Shown here: piece after piece, positions 1 through 8,567 of the stretch
Layout of the letters: each line of letters opens with the position of its first letter
Numbering within the stretch: position 1 is the first letter of the stretch
Assembly: GCA_963835955.1 (NCBI GenBank)
Contig: CAWIHZ010000005.1
Span: 682,001-746,000, forward strand
DNA from: Roseiarcus sp963835955
GTDB lineage: Bacteria > Pseudomonadota > Alphaproteobacteria > Rhizobiales > Beijerinckiaceae
Reading direction: 5' to 3'
DNA length: 64,000 bases
Translations under genes and position numbers: made by a program
Notes under the pieces: model-generated
Seen by the model: only the letters and a program-made list of their open reading frames with translations
Told to the model about the DNA's origin: nothing
Database searches by the model: none

Positions 1-1035
1 CTGGTCGCCCTTTGCCAGTTCCTGCCCGGCCCCGCGAGCAGCCAGACCGGCTTCGCCATCGGCCTGACGCGGGCGGGCTATCTCGGCGGGCTTGCAGCTT
101 GGGTCGGCTTCACGCTGCCGTCGGCGGTCGCGATGACGGCGTTCGCCTATGGCGCGGGCGCGATTTCCGGCCGCGCGGGCGCCGGCCTCCTGCACGGCCT
201 CAAACTGGTCGCGGTCGCCATTGTCGCCCAGGCGGTGCTGGGGATGGCGCGAGGCCTGGCGCCGGACCGGCCGCGCGCGGGAATCGCGATCCTCGCCCTG
301 ATCCTGACCGCGCTCGCGCCGGGGAGTCTGAGCCAGATCGGCGTAATCGCGCTCGGCGCCCTCGCCGGGCTCGTCTTCTGCCGGCAAGGCGTCGAGGCGG
401 CCGGAGAGGACGGCGCAGCCCCGATCTCGCGGCGGATGGGGGCCCTGTTCCTCTGCATCGCCTTCGCCGGCCTGGCGCTCTCCTTCCTGCCGGCCCGCGA
501 GGACGCGCTGGCCTTTCTCGCCGCCATTTATCGTTCCGGCGCGCTCGTCTTCGGCGGCGGCCATGTGGTGCTGCCGTTGCTGCGCGCCGCCGTCGTCGCG
601 CCGGGCTGGGTTTCCGACAGCGCGTTTCTGGCGGGCTACGGCGCCGCGCAGGCCGTGCCGGGGCCTCTGTTCACGTTCTCCGCCTATCTCGGCGCGGCCG
701 CCAGCGCGCCGCCGGGCGGCGTCGCCGGGGCGGGGCTTGCGCTCGTTGCGATCTTCGCGCCCGGACTTCTGGTCCTGATGGGCGCGCTGCCCTTCTGGCA
801 TGCGCTCCGCGCCCGCCCGGGCGCGCGCGCGGCGATGGCGGGCGTCAACGCCGCCGTCGTCGGCCTGCTCGCTTCCGCGCTCTATGATCCGGTGTGGACG
901 GGCGCCGTGCGCTCACCGGCGGATTTCGCCGTCGCCGCCGCCGGATTCATCCTGTTGATCGTCTGGCGCGCGCCGCCGCTTGTCGTCGTCATCGCCGCCA
1001 CGGCGGCGGGCGTTGCGATGAGCCTCGCCGCGTAA
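1..1035 (+). CDS. chrA: Chromate transporter ChrA, C-terminal 344 residues (5' end outside window)
   Basis: The frame is open from the first base and ends at 1035, so the start lies upstream of the window. The product is a hydrophobic ChrA-type chromate/anion efflux protein of the inner membrane. The visible part begins in the first homologous half (QFLPGPASSQTGFAIG, then a Gly/Ala-rich membrane segment) and continues into the second half, where the same signature recurs as FGGGHVVLPLL and AQAVPGPLFTFSAYLG. This two-half layout is that of long-chain ChrA proteins of about 400 residues, so only some 50-60 residues should be missing. It is convergent with the next gene, which ends at 1059. The repeated PGP motif in both halves makes the family assignment firm; the substrate is inferred from the family. 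Confidence 0.9.
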   Translation: MVALCQFLPGPASSQTGFAIGLTRAGYLGGLAAWVGFTLPSAVAMTAFAYGAGAISGRAGAGLLHGLKLVAVAIVAQAVLGMARGLAPDRPRAGIAILALILTALAPGSLSQIGVIALGALAGLVFCRQGVEAAGEDGAAPISRRMGALFLCIAFAGLALSFLPAREDALAFLAAIYRSGALVFGGGHVVLPLLRAAVVAPGWVSDSAFLAGYGAAQAVPGPLFTFSAYLGAAASAPPGGVAGAGLALVAIFAPGLLVLMGALPFWHALRARPGARAAMAGVNAAVVGLLASALYDPVWTGAVRSPADFAVAAAGFILLIVWRAPPLVVVIAATAAGVAMSLAA

Positions 1036-1058
1036 ACGCGCCGGCGAAGCTCGAACTT

Positions 1059-2108
1059 CTATGCGCCGCCGACGAGCGCGAGCTGTTTCGATGGGGCGCG
1101 GCTGGTCCTGGGGCGGCTGCCCTCGATGTTTTCCAGAAACTGCCGCGCGCTTTCCTTCCAGGTGAAGCGCAAGGAATATTCGCGCGCGGCCTCGCGAGGA
1201 ATGGCGAGCGCTTCCATGCAGGCGGCGCGCAAGTCCTCGTTCAGCACGCCCGCGCCGTCCCGCCCGATGACGTCGACCGGCCCCGGCACGGGAAAGGCGG
1301 CCACCGGCAGGCCGCTCGCGAGCGCCTCGATCAGCACGATCCCGAACGTGTCGGTGCGCGACGGGAAGACGAAGACGTCGGCGCTCGCGTACACGGCCGC
1401 GAGCGCTTCGTCATGCAACGCGCCAAGAAAATGCGCGCGCGGATAACGGCGCTGGAGCGCGGCGCGCGCCGGGCCGTCGCCCACGATGACGGTCGAGCCG
1501 GGAAGCTCGAGGTCGAGCAGCGCCTGCAGGTTTTTCTCCACCGCCACCCGCCCGACCGACAGAAAGATGGGCCGCGGCAGCGTGAGCGCGCGCCTAGAGG
1601 ACGGCCGGAACAGCCCGTGATTGACGCCGCGCGTCCAGAGCCGTACGCGCGCAAAGCCGCGCCGGGTGAGGTCGGCGCCGATCGTCGGCGTCGGCGCCAT
1701 CACCGCGGCCGAGGGCGCGTGAAAATGGCGGAGCCCGGCGTAGGTCAGGCGCTCGGGAATGCGGAAGCGGGCGGACAGGTATTCGGGAAACCGGGTGTGG
1801 AAGCTGGTGGTGAAGGTCCGCTTGCGCCTGAGGCAATTTTGTCGCGTCAGCCAGCCGATCGGGCCCTCGGTCGCGATATGGACGTGGTCGGGCTCTGCCT
1901 CGTCGATGCGCCGGCCGATCTGTCGCGGCGATGTGATCGCAAGCCGGATGTCCGGATAGGTCGGCGTCGGCGCGGTCCACATTCCCTGAGGAGTAAGAAA
2001 TTCAAACTTCGCGCCGAATTCGTCCGCCGCCTGGGTCATGCATTCGAGCGTCGACACGACGCCGTTGACTTGCGGCCGCCACGCGTCGGTCGCGATGAGA
2101 ATGCGCAT
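1059..2108 (-). CDS. Glycosyltransferase family 4 (GT-B fold)
   Basis: A 349-residue GT4-type glycosyltransferase that transfers a sugar from an activated donor, probably to a lipid or envelope acceptor at the cytoplasmic face. The N-terminal acceptor domain starts MRILIATDAWRPQVNGV. TTSFHTRFPEY is typical of relatives acting on diacylglycerol or phosphatidylinositol (MgtA/SqdX-like). The donor domain has LSVGRVAVEKN and then FPSRTDTFGIVLIEALASG, which contains the E-x7-E donor-binding pair. I chose ATG 2108 because the frame upstream is the 3' part of the phosphatase gene and the two genes overlap as TAATG, implying translational coupling. The specific acceptor cannot be read from sequence. 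The pairing with an LpxH-like phosphatase points to envelope lipid metabolism. Confidence 0.85.
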   Translation of the reverse strand: MRILIATDAWRPQVNGVVSTLECMTQAADEFGAKFEFLTPQGMWTAPTPTYPDIRLAITSPRQIGRRIDEAEPDHVHIATEGPIGWLTRQNCLRRKRTFTTSFHTRFPEYLSARFRIPERLTYAGLRHFHAPSAAVMAPTPTIGADLTRRGFARVRLWTRGVNHGLFRPSSRRALTLPRPIFLSVGRVAVEKNLQALLDLELPGSTVIVGDGPARAALQRRYPRAHFLGALHDEALAAVYASADVFVFPSRTDTFGIVLIEALASGLPVAAFPVPGPVDVIGRDGAGVLNEDLRAACMEALAIPREAAREYSLRFTWKESARQFLENIEGSRPRTSRAPSKQLALVGGA

Positions 2109-2935
2109 TACGCCGCTTCCGCCTGCGCCTTCTCCTGTTCGTCGTCGAGGGGCGCGCTGTCTTCGAGGCGCGCCGCGAGCGCCAGCGGAGTCTTCCAGCG
2201 CAGCACCTCGAACTGGCCGTCGAAATGCTCGACGACCAGCGAACAGGATTCGACGAAATCCCCGGTGTTGACGTAGGTGACGCCCTCCAGGTCCCGGATT
2301 GTGGGATGATGGATGTGTCCGCAGACGACGCCGTCGACCCCGCGCCGCCGGGCTTCGCAGGCCAGTTCCTGCTCGAACGAACTGATGAAGCTGACCGCGT
2401 TTTTGACTTTGAGCTTCGCCCACGCCGAGAACGACCAGTAGGGCAGGCCGAGGGCGCGGCGCGCGGCGTTGAAATGCGTGTTGACGAACAGCGCGAACAC
2501 GTAGGCCCAATCGCCGAAATAGGCGAGCCACTTCTGGTGGCGGACGACGACGTCGAACTCGTCGCCGTGAATGACAAGATAGCGCCTGCCGTCGGCGCCC
2601 GTATGGATCGCCTGGCGTTTGATCTCGATCCCGCCGAAGCTCAGGCCGAAGAACTGACGCGCGAACTCATCGTGGTTGCCCGGCACGAACACCATCCGCG
2701 CACCGCGCCTGACCTTGCGCAGAAGTTTCTGCATCACGTCATTGTGCGCCTGCGGCCAGTACCAGCCGGAGCGAAGGCGCCAACCGTCGATGATGTCGCC
2801 CACGAGGTAGATCGTGTCGGCTTCGACATGCCGCAGCATATCGAGGATGAGATGAGCCTGGCAGCCACGGGTTCCCAGATGCAGATCGGACAGGAAGAGC
2901 GTTCTGTATCGATGGGTCTCGTGGGTCTTGGACAC
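2108..2935 (-). CDS. UDP-2,3-diacylglucosamine diphosphatase-like metallophosphoesterase
   Basis: A 275-residue calcineurin-like metallophosphoesterase of the LpxH-related COG2908 group. The metal-binding blocks are in order and intact: LSDLHLGT near residue 13, GDIIDGW near 45, VPGNHDE near 83, HGDEFD near 120 and CGHIHHP near 200. The start is taken as GTG 2935, preceded by a GA-rich ribosome binding site; a longer in-frame extension runs into the divergent promoter region and is rejected. It overlaps the downstream glycosyltransferase by one base. Family members are annotated as lipid A pathway diphosphatases. In alphaproteobacteria LpxI usually carries out that step, so the true substrate may be another nucleotide- or lipid-linked diphosphate. 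Confidence 0.85.
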   Translation of the reverse strand: MSKTHETHRYRTLFLSDLHLGTRGCQAHLILDMLRHVEADTIYLVGDIIDGWRLRSGWYWPQAHNDVMQKLLRKVRRGARMVFVPGNHDEFARQFFGLSFGGIEIKRQAIHTGADGRRYLVIHGDEFDVVVRHQKWLAYFGDWAYVFALFVNTHFNAARRALGLPYWSFSAWAKLKVKNAVSFISSFEQELACEARRRGVDGVVCGHIHHPTIRDLEGVTYVNTGDFVESCSLVVEHFDGQFEVLRWKTPLALAARLEDSAPLDDEQEKAQAEAA

Positions 2936-3067
2936 GTCGGCCTCTTCTCGAGGGGAAGGAACAAGCGAGGAATCTCTGCGCAGATTCCCATGTCGCTTCG
3001 ATGACGCAACAATGTTGCAGCGCTTATAGGTCCCATTCCGGGACCTGTCGAGAGCAAGGAGAAGGCA

Positions 3068-3847
3068 ATGGATTTGGGGATCGCCGGGCGCAAAGCGATC
3101 GTTTGCGCATCCAGTCGGGGCCTGGGCCGGGCCTGCGCGCGCGCTTTGGCTGAGGCCGGCTGCGAGATTGTCGTCAACGGCCGCGATGCGGAAGCCTTGG
3201 CTAGGACCGCGCGCGAATTGCGCGGGATCGCGGGCGCCGCGGTTCACGAAGTCGCGGGCGACCTCGACGATCCGGCGACGCGCGCGGCGCTCCTCGCCGC
3301 CTGCCCGGACGCCGACATTCTTGTCAACAACAATGGCGGCCCGCCATTCAAGCCATTCGCCGCCATCGCGCGCCTGGACATCCTCGCCGGCGTCGAATCG
3401 AACATGCTGACCCCGATCGCGCTGATTCAGGCGCTGGCGCCGGGCATGGCGCAACGGAAATTCGGCCGGATCGTCAACATCACCTCGAGTTCGGTCCGTG
3501 CGCCGATCGCGGGCCTAGACGTATCGTCCGGCGCGCGCGCCGGCCTGACCGCGTTTGTCGCCTCGGCCGCGCGCTCGTTCGCGCGTGACAATGTGACGAT
3601 CAACTCGATCCAGCCCGGATCGTTCGACACTGACAGGCTGCGCCCGGGGCACGAACGCCTCGCAGCGCAGCGCGGCGTGGCGCTGTCGGCGGTGCGGGCC
3701 GAAGCGCAGGCGAGAATCCCGGCGGGCCGTTTCGGCGAGCCGGCCGAACTCGGCGCGCTCTGCGCTTTTCTCGCGAGCGCCCACGCGGGATTCATCACCG
3801 GGCGGAACATTCTTATCGACGGCGGCGCCTTTCCCGGCGCCTTTTGA
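3068..3847 (+). CDS. SDR-family protein with atypical active site
   Basis: A 259-residue short-chain dehydrogenase/reductase-fold protein. The cofactor loop is present (CASSRGLGRACA near residue 14), as are NNNGGP near 92 and the Ser block NITSSS near 137. The canonical YxxxK is absent: at the aligned position the sequence reads LDVSSGARAGL, so Tyr is replaced by Ser and Lys by Arg. The C-terminal LIDGGAF motif is normal. A good ribosome binding site (AAGGAG) precedes ATG 3068. A subfamily of bacterial SDRs carries the same S..GAR replacement, so this is probably inherited rather than decay. Oxidoreductase activity by the classical mechanism is doubtful; cofactor binding should be retained. 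It is divergent from the LpxH-like gene. Confidence 0.85.
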   Translation: MDLGIAGRKAIVCASSRGLGRACARALAEAGCEIVVNGRDAEALARTARELRGIAGAAVHEVAGDLDDPATRAALLAACPDADILVNNNGGPPFKPFAAIARLDILAGVESNMLTPIALIQALAPGMAQRKFGRIVNITSSSVRAPIAGLDVSSGARAGLTAFVASAARSFARDNVTINSIQPGSFDTDRLRPGHERLAAQRGVALSAVRAEAQARIPAGRFGEPAELGALCAFLASAHAGFITGRNILIDGGAFPGAF

Positions 3848-3924
3848 AGGTGAGGAGGACCGCCGTTCGTCTCCGCGCTCCGGGCTCCGTTGCGCTTCGC
3901 CAGGCCGGTCAGTAAGCCGCGTCG

Positions 3925-4869
3925 ATGATAAAGGGAATCGGACTGAAAATCGGCGCGACCCTGGTCTTCAGCGTGATGTGGGCGCTGATCAAGGCGGCGG
4001 CGCCGGTTTTCCCGGTTTCCGAAGTGGTCTTCTTCCGATCGATCTTCGCGCTGGTCGCGTTGTCTGCCTGGCTCGCCTGGCGCGGCGAATTTCCCACGGC
4101 TTTGCGAACCAGCCGGCTCTTCGGCCATGTCGGGCGTTCGCTGGCGGGTTCGGGCGGCATGTTTGCGAGCTTTGTCGCTCTGTCGCTGCTGCCGCTCGCC
4201 GACGCCACCGCCTTCACCTTCGCGACCCCCTTGATGGTCGTGCCCTTGGCCTGGATCGTGCTGGGCGAACAGGTCCGCTTCGTTCGAGCGGCGGCGGTCG
4301 CGGCCGGATTCATCGGGGTCCTCGTGATGTTATCGGGTCATCTGGGGGAGGGCGCCGGCCGGCCAGGGGGGTCCGTGGGCGCGCTCGTCGCGCTTTGCGG
4401 CGCTGGATTTGCGGCCGTGGCCATGATCCAGACCCGCCGGCTCACCCGATCGGAGGCGACCGGGGCGATCGTGTTCTATTTTTCGACCGTGACGGCGATC
4501 GTCGGCCTCGGCGTCCTCGTCGTCGCGGCGGTTTGGCCGCCCCAGGGCGCTTTCGCAGGCGTCGCGGCGGGCCAGCGCTTCGTCACGCCGACCGCGCTCG
4601 AGTTCGTGAGCCTGGCCGCGATCGGCCTCCTCGGCGGATGCGGGCAGATCATGATGACGCATAGCTACCGCTACGCCGACGCCTCGATCATCGCCTGCTT
4701 CGACTATGTGGCGATGCTTTGGGCGGCGGCGCTCGGGTACTGGGTCTTCGCCGAGACGCCTTCTTCGCGGGTCGCGCTCGGCGCCGGCGTCGTCATCGCC
4801 GCGGGCGTCGCCATGCTGTGGCGCGAGCGCGAGGCGCGCAGGATCAGTTTGGCCTCCGCGCCGCCCTGA
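3925..4869 (+). CDS. EamA/DMT-superfamily transporter
   Basis: A 314-residue integral membrane protein of the drug/metabolite transporter superfamily with two tandem EamA repeats. The first runs from about residue 10 to 135 (VMWALIKAAAPVFPVSEVVFFRS, then MVVPLAWIVLGEQV). The second runs from about 150 to 300 (IIACFDYVAMLWAAALGYWVFAETP, near residue 255). The repeated '[LA]xxWIVLGE / GYWVFAE' glutamate motif at the end of each half is diagnostic. It is probably an inner-membrane exporter of a small metabolite or amino acid. The next gene on the same strand, 138 bp downstream, is an XRE-cupin regulator, a common partner for such exporters, but no shared operator is evident. Confidence 0.88.
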   Translation: MIKGIGLKIGATLVFSVMWALIKAAAPVFPVSEVVFFRSIFALVALSAWLAWRGEFPTALRTSRLFGHVGRSLAGSGGMFASFVALSLLPLADATAFTFATPLMVVPLAWIVLGEQVRFVRAAAVAAGFIGVLVMLSGHLGEGAGRPGGSVGALVALCGAGFAAVAMIQTRRLTRSEATGAIVFYFSTVTAIVGLGVLVVAAVWPPQGAFAGVAAGQRFVTPTALEFVSLAAIGLLGGCGQIMMTHSYRYADASIIACFDYVAMLWAAALGYWVFAETPSSRVALGAGVVIAAGVAMLWREREARRISLASAPP

Positions 4870-5007
4870 GCGCGGTCCTTCGAAGAAGCAGGATTTCGTA
4901 ACCGGGGGCCATTTTTCGGAGATCTCTTGCTCGGGCCTGACTGAACGAACGGTTGCGTTCGATATTCCGGACGATTTGCACTATGATCAAACCGGATTCA
5001 ACCCGGG

Positions 5008-5634
5008 ATGAGCTCGATGGGCGTCGAAGGCAAGGATAGGGCGAAAGTCCTGGAGGCGGGAGCGGCGGTTCTGTCGAACCAGCTCGGGCGCGCGGTGCAG
5101 CGGTTGCGCAGGAGCTATGGTCTGTCGCTGGGCGACCTTTCGGACCATTCCGGCGTCGCCAAGTCGATCATTTCGCAGATTGAGCGCAACGAGACCAACC
5201 CGACCCTGACGACGATCTGGCAACTCGCTCATGCGCTCGACGTTTCGATCGGTTCGATGCTGCAGGGAACGGAAGAGGGGCCGTTTATCGAACACCTTCG
5301 TCGCGGAACGACGCCGATATTCGTCTCCGACGACGGACTGTGCCGTCTGGCGGTGATCGGCTGGCTGAAGACCGTGGACTGGCTGCAATGGTACGATTTT
5401 CAGGCCGATCCTGGCGGGGTCCTGGAATCGACCGCCCATGCCCGCGGCTCGGTCGAATGCCTCTCAGTGCTCGATGGGGAACTCGATGTCGACGTCGGCG
5501 GAACGACGGAAACCGTCAGCGGGGGCGAGACGCTGCGCTACCGCTGCGACATGCCGCACCGAATCCGCAACCTCGGCGACAGGTCCGCCCACGCGACCAT
5601 GGTCTGCATTCTCAAGGCGGCGATGATGGACTGA
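5008..5634 (+). CDS. XRE-family transcriptional regulator with C-terminal cupin domain
   Basis: A 208-residue regulator. An N-terminal helix-turn-helix at about residues 25-85 contains the recognition region LSLGDLSDHSGVAKSIIS followed by QIERNETNPTLTTIWQLA, typical of the XRE/Cro family. The C-terminal half (about 120-205) is a cupin barrel with the small-ligand-sensing layout (LSVLDGELDV, then GGETLRYRCDMPHRIRN). Such regulators (PuuR/SutR-like) usually repress genes for uptake or use of amines, amino acids or sulfur compounds. It follows the DMT exporter on the same strand. The ligand is not deducible. The ATG at 5017 (MGVEG) is an alternative start. Confidence 0.88.
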   Translation: MSSMGVEGKDRAKVLEAGAAVLSNQLGRAVQRLRRSYGLSLGDLSDHSGVAKSIISQIERNETNPTLTTIWQLAHALDVSIGSMLQGTEEGPFIEHLRRGTTPIFVSDDGLCRLAVIGWLKTVDWLQWYDFQADPGGVLESTAHARGSVECLSVLDGELDVDVGGTTETVSGGETLRYRCDMPHRIRNLGDRSAHATMVCILKAAMMD

Positions 5635-6541
5635 GGTTCGCATGCGTCCGAGCCCAAAGCTGCCTCTGGCGGCCGAATCCGGCGCTAGCGCTTTGTCAAC
5701 CAAGAATCGGTGCGGGCGCTCCGGCGCGTCGAACGGGGGTTGCCTTTACCGAGTCCGACGCCGTGATTCGAACCGTCTCCGATTCCGGCCCCTTTTGTCC
5801 TCTTTATCTTCGCCCTGAAGCCAGTCTGGAGCATCTGGTCCGTGAGCGGCGAAACGCTTCGCCAACCATGAGCGCGAAACCTGGCGCCAGGACGCTTTAT
5901 TGAGCTTGCCTGTCGGCGCGTCGTCTCGTGGGCCGGTTCGTCGCCGATTCTGCCCCGTTTTGTCCGGCCTTCATTCGCGCGCGTTCCGGTTTGGGCCGGC
6001 CGCGACCATTCCCGAATAAAGGCCCGTTCAGGACTGGCCTCCAATTGGCAATTTCGCCAGGCAGGCATTGTTATAGTGTCGAGCCGTCGCCGAAGACGAT
6101 CGCGCCGGCATATGAGCGCGACTCCAAGCCGTTATGGAGCATCGCGATCGACCCGCCAGCCCTGACTTGAAGCTGGCGGGCGGCCCCGACAATTTCTTCT
6201 TGCGTTCTGGAGGTCACGCGGTTCGTGAAGTCGTCGATTCTCCGGCCCTTTGTCCGCCGGATCGTCCGGTCGTCCGGCATTGCGCCAAGCCGGAAGAGGA
6301 GCGAGCCGACGATATAGCGACCAATTCACGGCCTCGGCGCCGATATGAACCTAAATTCAACTCGCTTTTACCGTAATTCTCGAGTCCGCACGCTCGGTCT
6401 CTGATTCGTACCTGCTTTGTTTTTGTCTTGATCGCCTGAGCGCATGCTAGTCCATTCCGCGACGGTCGGGCTGGCCGCCGCGCCTCGACAGCCGCCGACC
6501 CGCACGCTAAGAGCGCCCTGGTCGCGTTCGTCGGAGCCCCG
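5635..6541. other. 907-bp gene-free region with a degenerate repeat
   Basis: No open frame here has protein-like composition or a plausible start. The clearest structure is a short degenerate repeat of the form GATTC(C/T)GGCCC(C)TTTTGTCC. It occurs near 5781-5800, 5946-5965 and 6236-6254, the last two with a shared flank reading GGTTCGT. The promoter of the downstream MCE transporter operon should lie in its right part, but I see no confident -35/-10 pair. Confidence 0.4.
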
Positions 6542-7714
6542 GTGTCTGTCGCGCTTGCCGTTACCAGTCAGGACCGTGAGGCGCCAGTCGCGCCCTCCGT
6601 CACGCGTCAAGACGGCGCCGACGGACTGGTCTTGTCATTGGCCGGCGAGTGGATCGTCGGCGCTGGCAAAGTCCTGGAGACGAGCGCGGCTTCCCTAACC
6701 TCGGCCATCGGCGACGCGAAGACTGCGGACTTCGATCTCGCCGCCGTCGAGCGCATGGACACGGCCGGCGCCTGGGTGATCGACCGCGCCAGGGCCCAGC
6801 TGGCCGAGGCCGGAGTCGCCGTGACATATCGCGGCGCGCGCCCGGAATATGCGCTGCTTATCCAGGAGGCCGGCTACCGGCCGCTGGACGCGCCAAGGCG
6901 CCTGCACCCGCCCCTGGGGATCGCGTTGCTGAGCGCGATTGGCGAGACCATATACACGGCAGGCTTCGATTTGATCGACATCGTCGAGTATTTGGGCGAG
7001 ATCGTCGCGATGGGGGCGCGCCTGGCCCTGCATCCGTTGCGCTGGCGGTGGACCTCGATGGTGTATCACCTCGAGATGTATTCGCTCAACAGCGTGCCCA
7101 TCATCGTGCTGATCAACTTTCTTGTCGGGGCGATCGTCACGCAGCAAGGCATTTTCCAGTTGGCCCGCTTCGGCGCTTCGCCCTACGCGGTCAATCTGGT
7201 CGGGGTTCTGGGCCTGAGGGAGCTGGGCGTTCTGATGACCTCGATCATGATCGCCGGCCGGACCGGCTCGGCGATCACCGCCGAGATCGGATCGATGAAA
7301 ATGCGCGAGGAGATCGACGCCCTGAAGGTGATGGCGCTCGATCCGCTGGAGGTGCTGGTGATACCCCGCGTGATCGCGCTGACGATCGCGTTGCCGATTC
7401 TGACGTTCCTCGCCGATATGGCCTCGCTCGCGGGGGGGCTCATCGTCAGCTGGCTCTATGCTGGCATGACGCCTTCAGTGTTCATTGCGAGGCTGCAGAA
7501 CGCCATCGCGATCCAGACTTTCTCGGTCGGACTGATCAAGGCGCCGTTCATGGCGGTGATGATTGCGCTCATCGCCTCCACCGAGGGCATGGAGGTGCGC
7601 GGGTCGGCCGAGTCTCTCGGACGCTGCGTCACCTCTTCGGTGGTCAAATCGATCTTCATGGTCATCGTCATGGACGGTCTGTTCGCGATGTTCTTCGCCG
7701 CGGTGGACTTTTGA
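6542..7714 (+). CDS. mlaE: MlaE-type ABC transporter permease with N-terminal STAS-like domain
   Basis: A 390-residue permease of an MCE-type phospholipid transport system. Residues about 20-110 form a STAS-like (MlaB-like) domain (GLVLSLAGEWIVG, then VERMDTAGAWVID) fused to the membrane domain, an arrangement known for alphaproteobacterial YrbE proteins. The MlaE core follows (VLINFLVGAIVTQQG, then FGASPYAVNLV, RELGVLMTSIMIAGRTGS and EIGSMKMREEIDALKVMALDP). The start is GTG 6542. The stop codon overlaps the TTG start of the ATPase gene (TTGA), so the two are translationally coupled. Together with the next three genes it forms a complete lipid-trafficking operon between the inner and outer membranes. 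Confidence 0.92.
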   Translation: MSVALAVTSQDREAPVAPSVTRQDGADGLVLSLAGEWIVGAGKVLETSAASLTSAIGDAKTADFDLAAVERMDTAGAWVIDRARAQLAEAGVAVTYRGARPEYALLIQEAGYRPLDAPRRLHPPLGIALLSAIGETIYTAGFDLIDIVEYLGEIVAMGARLALHPLRWRWTSMVYHLEMYSLNSVPIIVLINFLVGAIVTQQGIFQLARFGASPYAVNLVGVLGLRELGVLMTSIMIAGRTGSAITAEIGSMKMREEIDALKVMALDPLEVLVIPRVIALTIALPILTFLADMASLAGGLIVSWLYAGMTPSVFIARLQNAIAIQTFSVGLIKAPFMAVMIALIASTEGMEVRGSAESLGRCVTSSVVKSIFMVIVMDGLFAMFFAAVDF

Positions 7715-8562
7715 ACCCCGGCTCTCCACCCCCCGAGGCGGCCGGCCGCGAGGCGGTCATTCGCGTGCGCGGCCTCAAGGTGGGCTTTGGCGACCATCTG
7801 GTGATGGACGGGCTCGATCTCGATCTCTATCGAGGCGAGGTGCTCGGCTTCGTCGGCGCTTCGGGGGCCGGCAAGTCGGTGTTGACCAGGACGATCCTCG
7901 GACTTCTGCCCAAGCGCGCGGGCAAGATTGAAGTCTTCGGCCATGATATCGACACGCTGACTCCGCGCGAGCGGATCGTCATCGGCGAGCGCTGGGGCGT
8001 TCTGTTTCAGGAGGGGGCGCTGTTTTCCAGCTTGACGGTGCGCCAGAACATCCAGGCGCCGATGCGCGAGCATTTGGACCTCTCTCGGGCCACGCTCGAC
8101 GGGCTGGCGGCGCAGAAGCTGGCGCTCGTCGGCCTGCCGCAGGACACGCTCGACAAGTTTCCCTCCGAGCTTTCGGGCGGCATGACCAAGCGAGTGTCGC
8201 TCGCCAGGGCGCTCGCGCTCGATCCCGAGATCGTCTTTCTCGACGAGCCGACATCCGGGCTCGATCCGATCTCGGCGGGCGATTTCGACGATCTCATCGG
8301 CACGCTGCAAAAGACGCTCGGACTGACCGTCTTCATGGTCACGCACGATCTCGACAGCCTGTTCGCCATCTGCGACCGGGTCGCGGCGCTCGGCCATGGC
8401 AAGGTGTCGGCGGTCGGTCCGATCAGCGAGCTCTTGCAATCTGACGATCCTTGGCTCAAATCCTATTTTCACGGCAAGAGGGGCGTGATCCGGTCAGGGG
8501 CGGCCGGGGCCGTCCCCGCGGGACCCGCCGACGGCGACCGGGCGCGGGACGCGAGGGGCTGA
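7711..8562 (+). CDS. mlaF: MlaF-type ABC transporter ATP-binding protein
   Basis: A 283-residue ABC ATPase that powers the MCE transporter. It carries Walker A GASGAGKS near residue 49, a Q-loop (VLFQEGALFSSLTV), signature LSGGMTKR near 152, and Walker B plus D-loop IVFLDEPTSGLDP near 173, followed by the switch histidine in VTHDLD. I chose TTG 7711 because it overlaps the permease stop as TTGA and gives the usual MlaF N-terminus; no ATG fits. A Gly/Ala/Asp-rich tail of about 20 residues follows the conserved domain. It is followed after 5 bp by the MCE gene. Confidence 0.92.
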   Translation: MNPGSPPPEAAGREAVIRVRGLKVGFGDHLVMDGLDLDLYRGEVLGFVGASGAGKSVLTRTILGLLPKRAGKIEVFGHDIDTLTPRERIVIGERWGVLFQEGALFSSLTVRQNIQAPMREHLDLSRATLDGLAAQKLALVGLPQDTLDKFPSELSGGMTKRVSLARALALDPEIVFLDEPTSGLDPISAGDFDDLIGTLQKTLGLTVFMVTHDLDSLFAICDRVAALGHGKVSAVGPISELLQSDDPWLKSYFHGKRGVIRSGAAGAVPAGPADGDRARDARG

Positions 8563-8567
8563 TCAGG

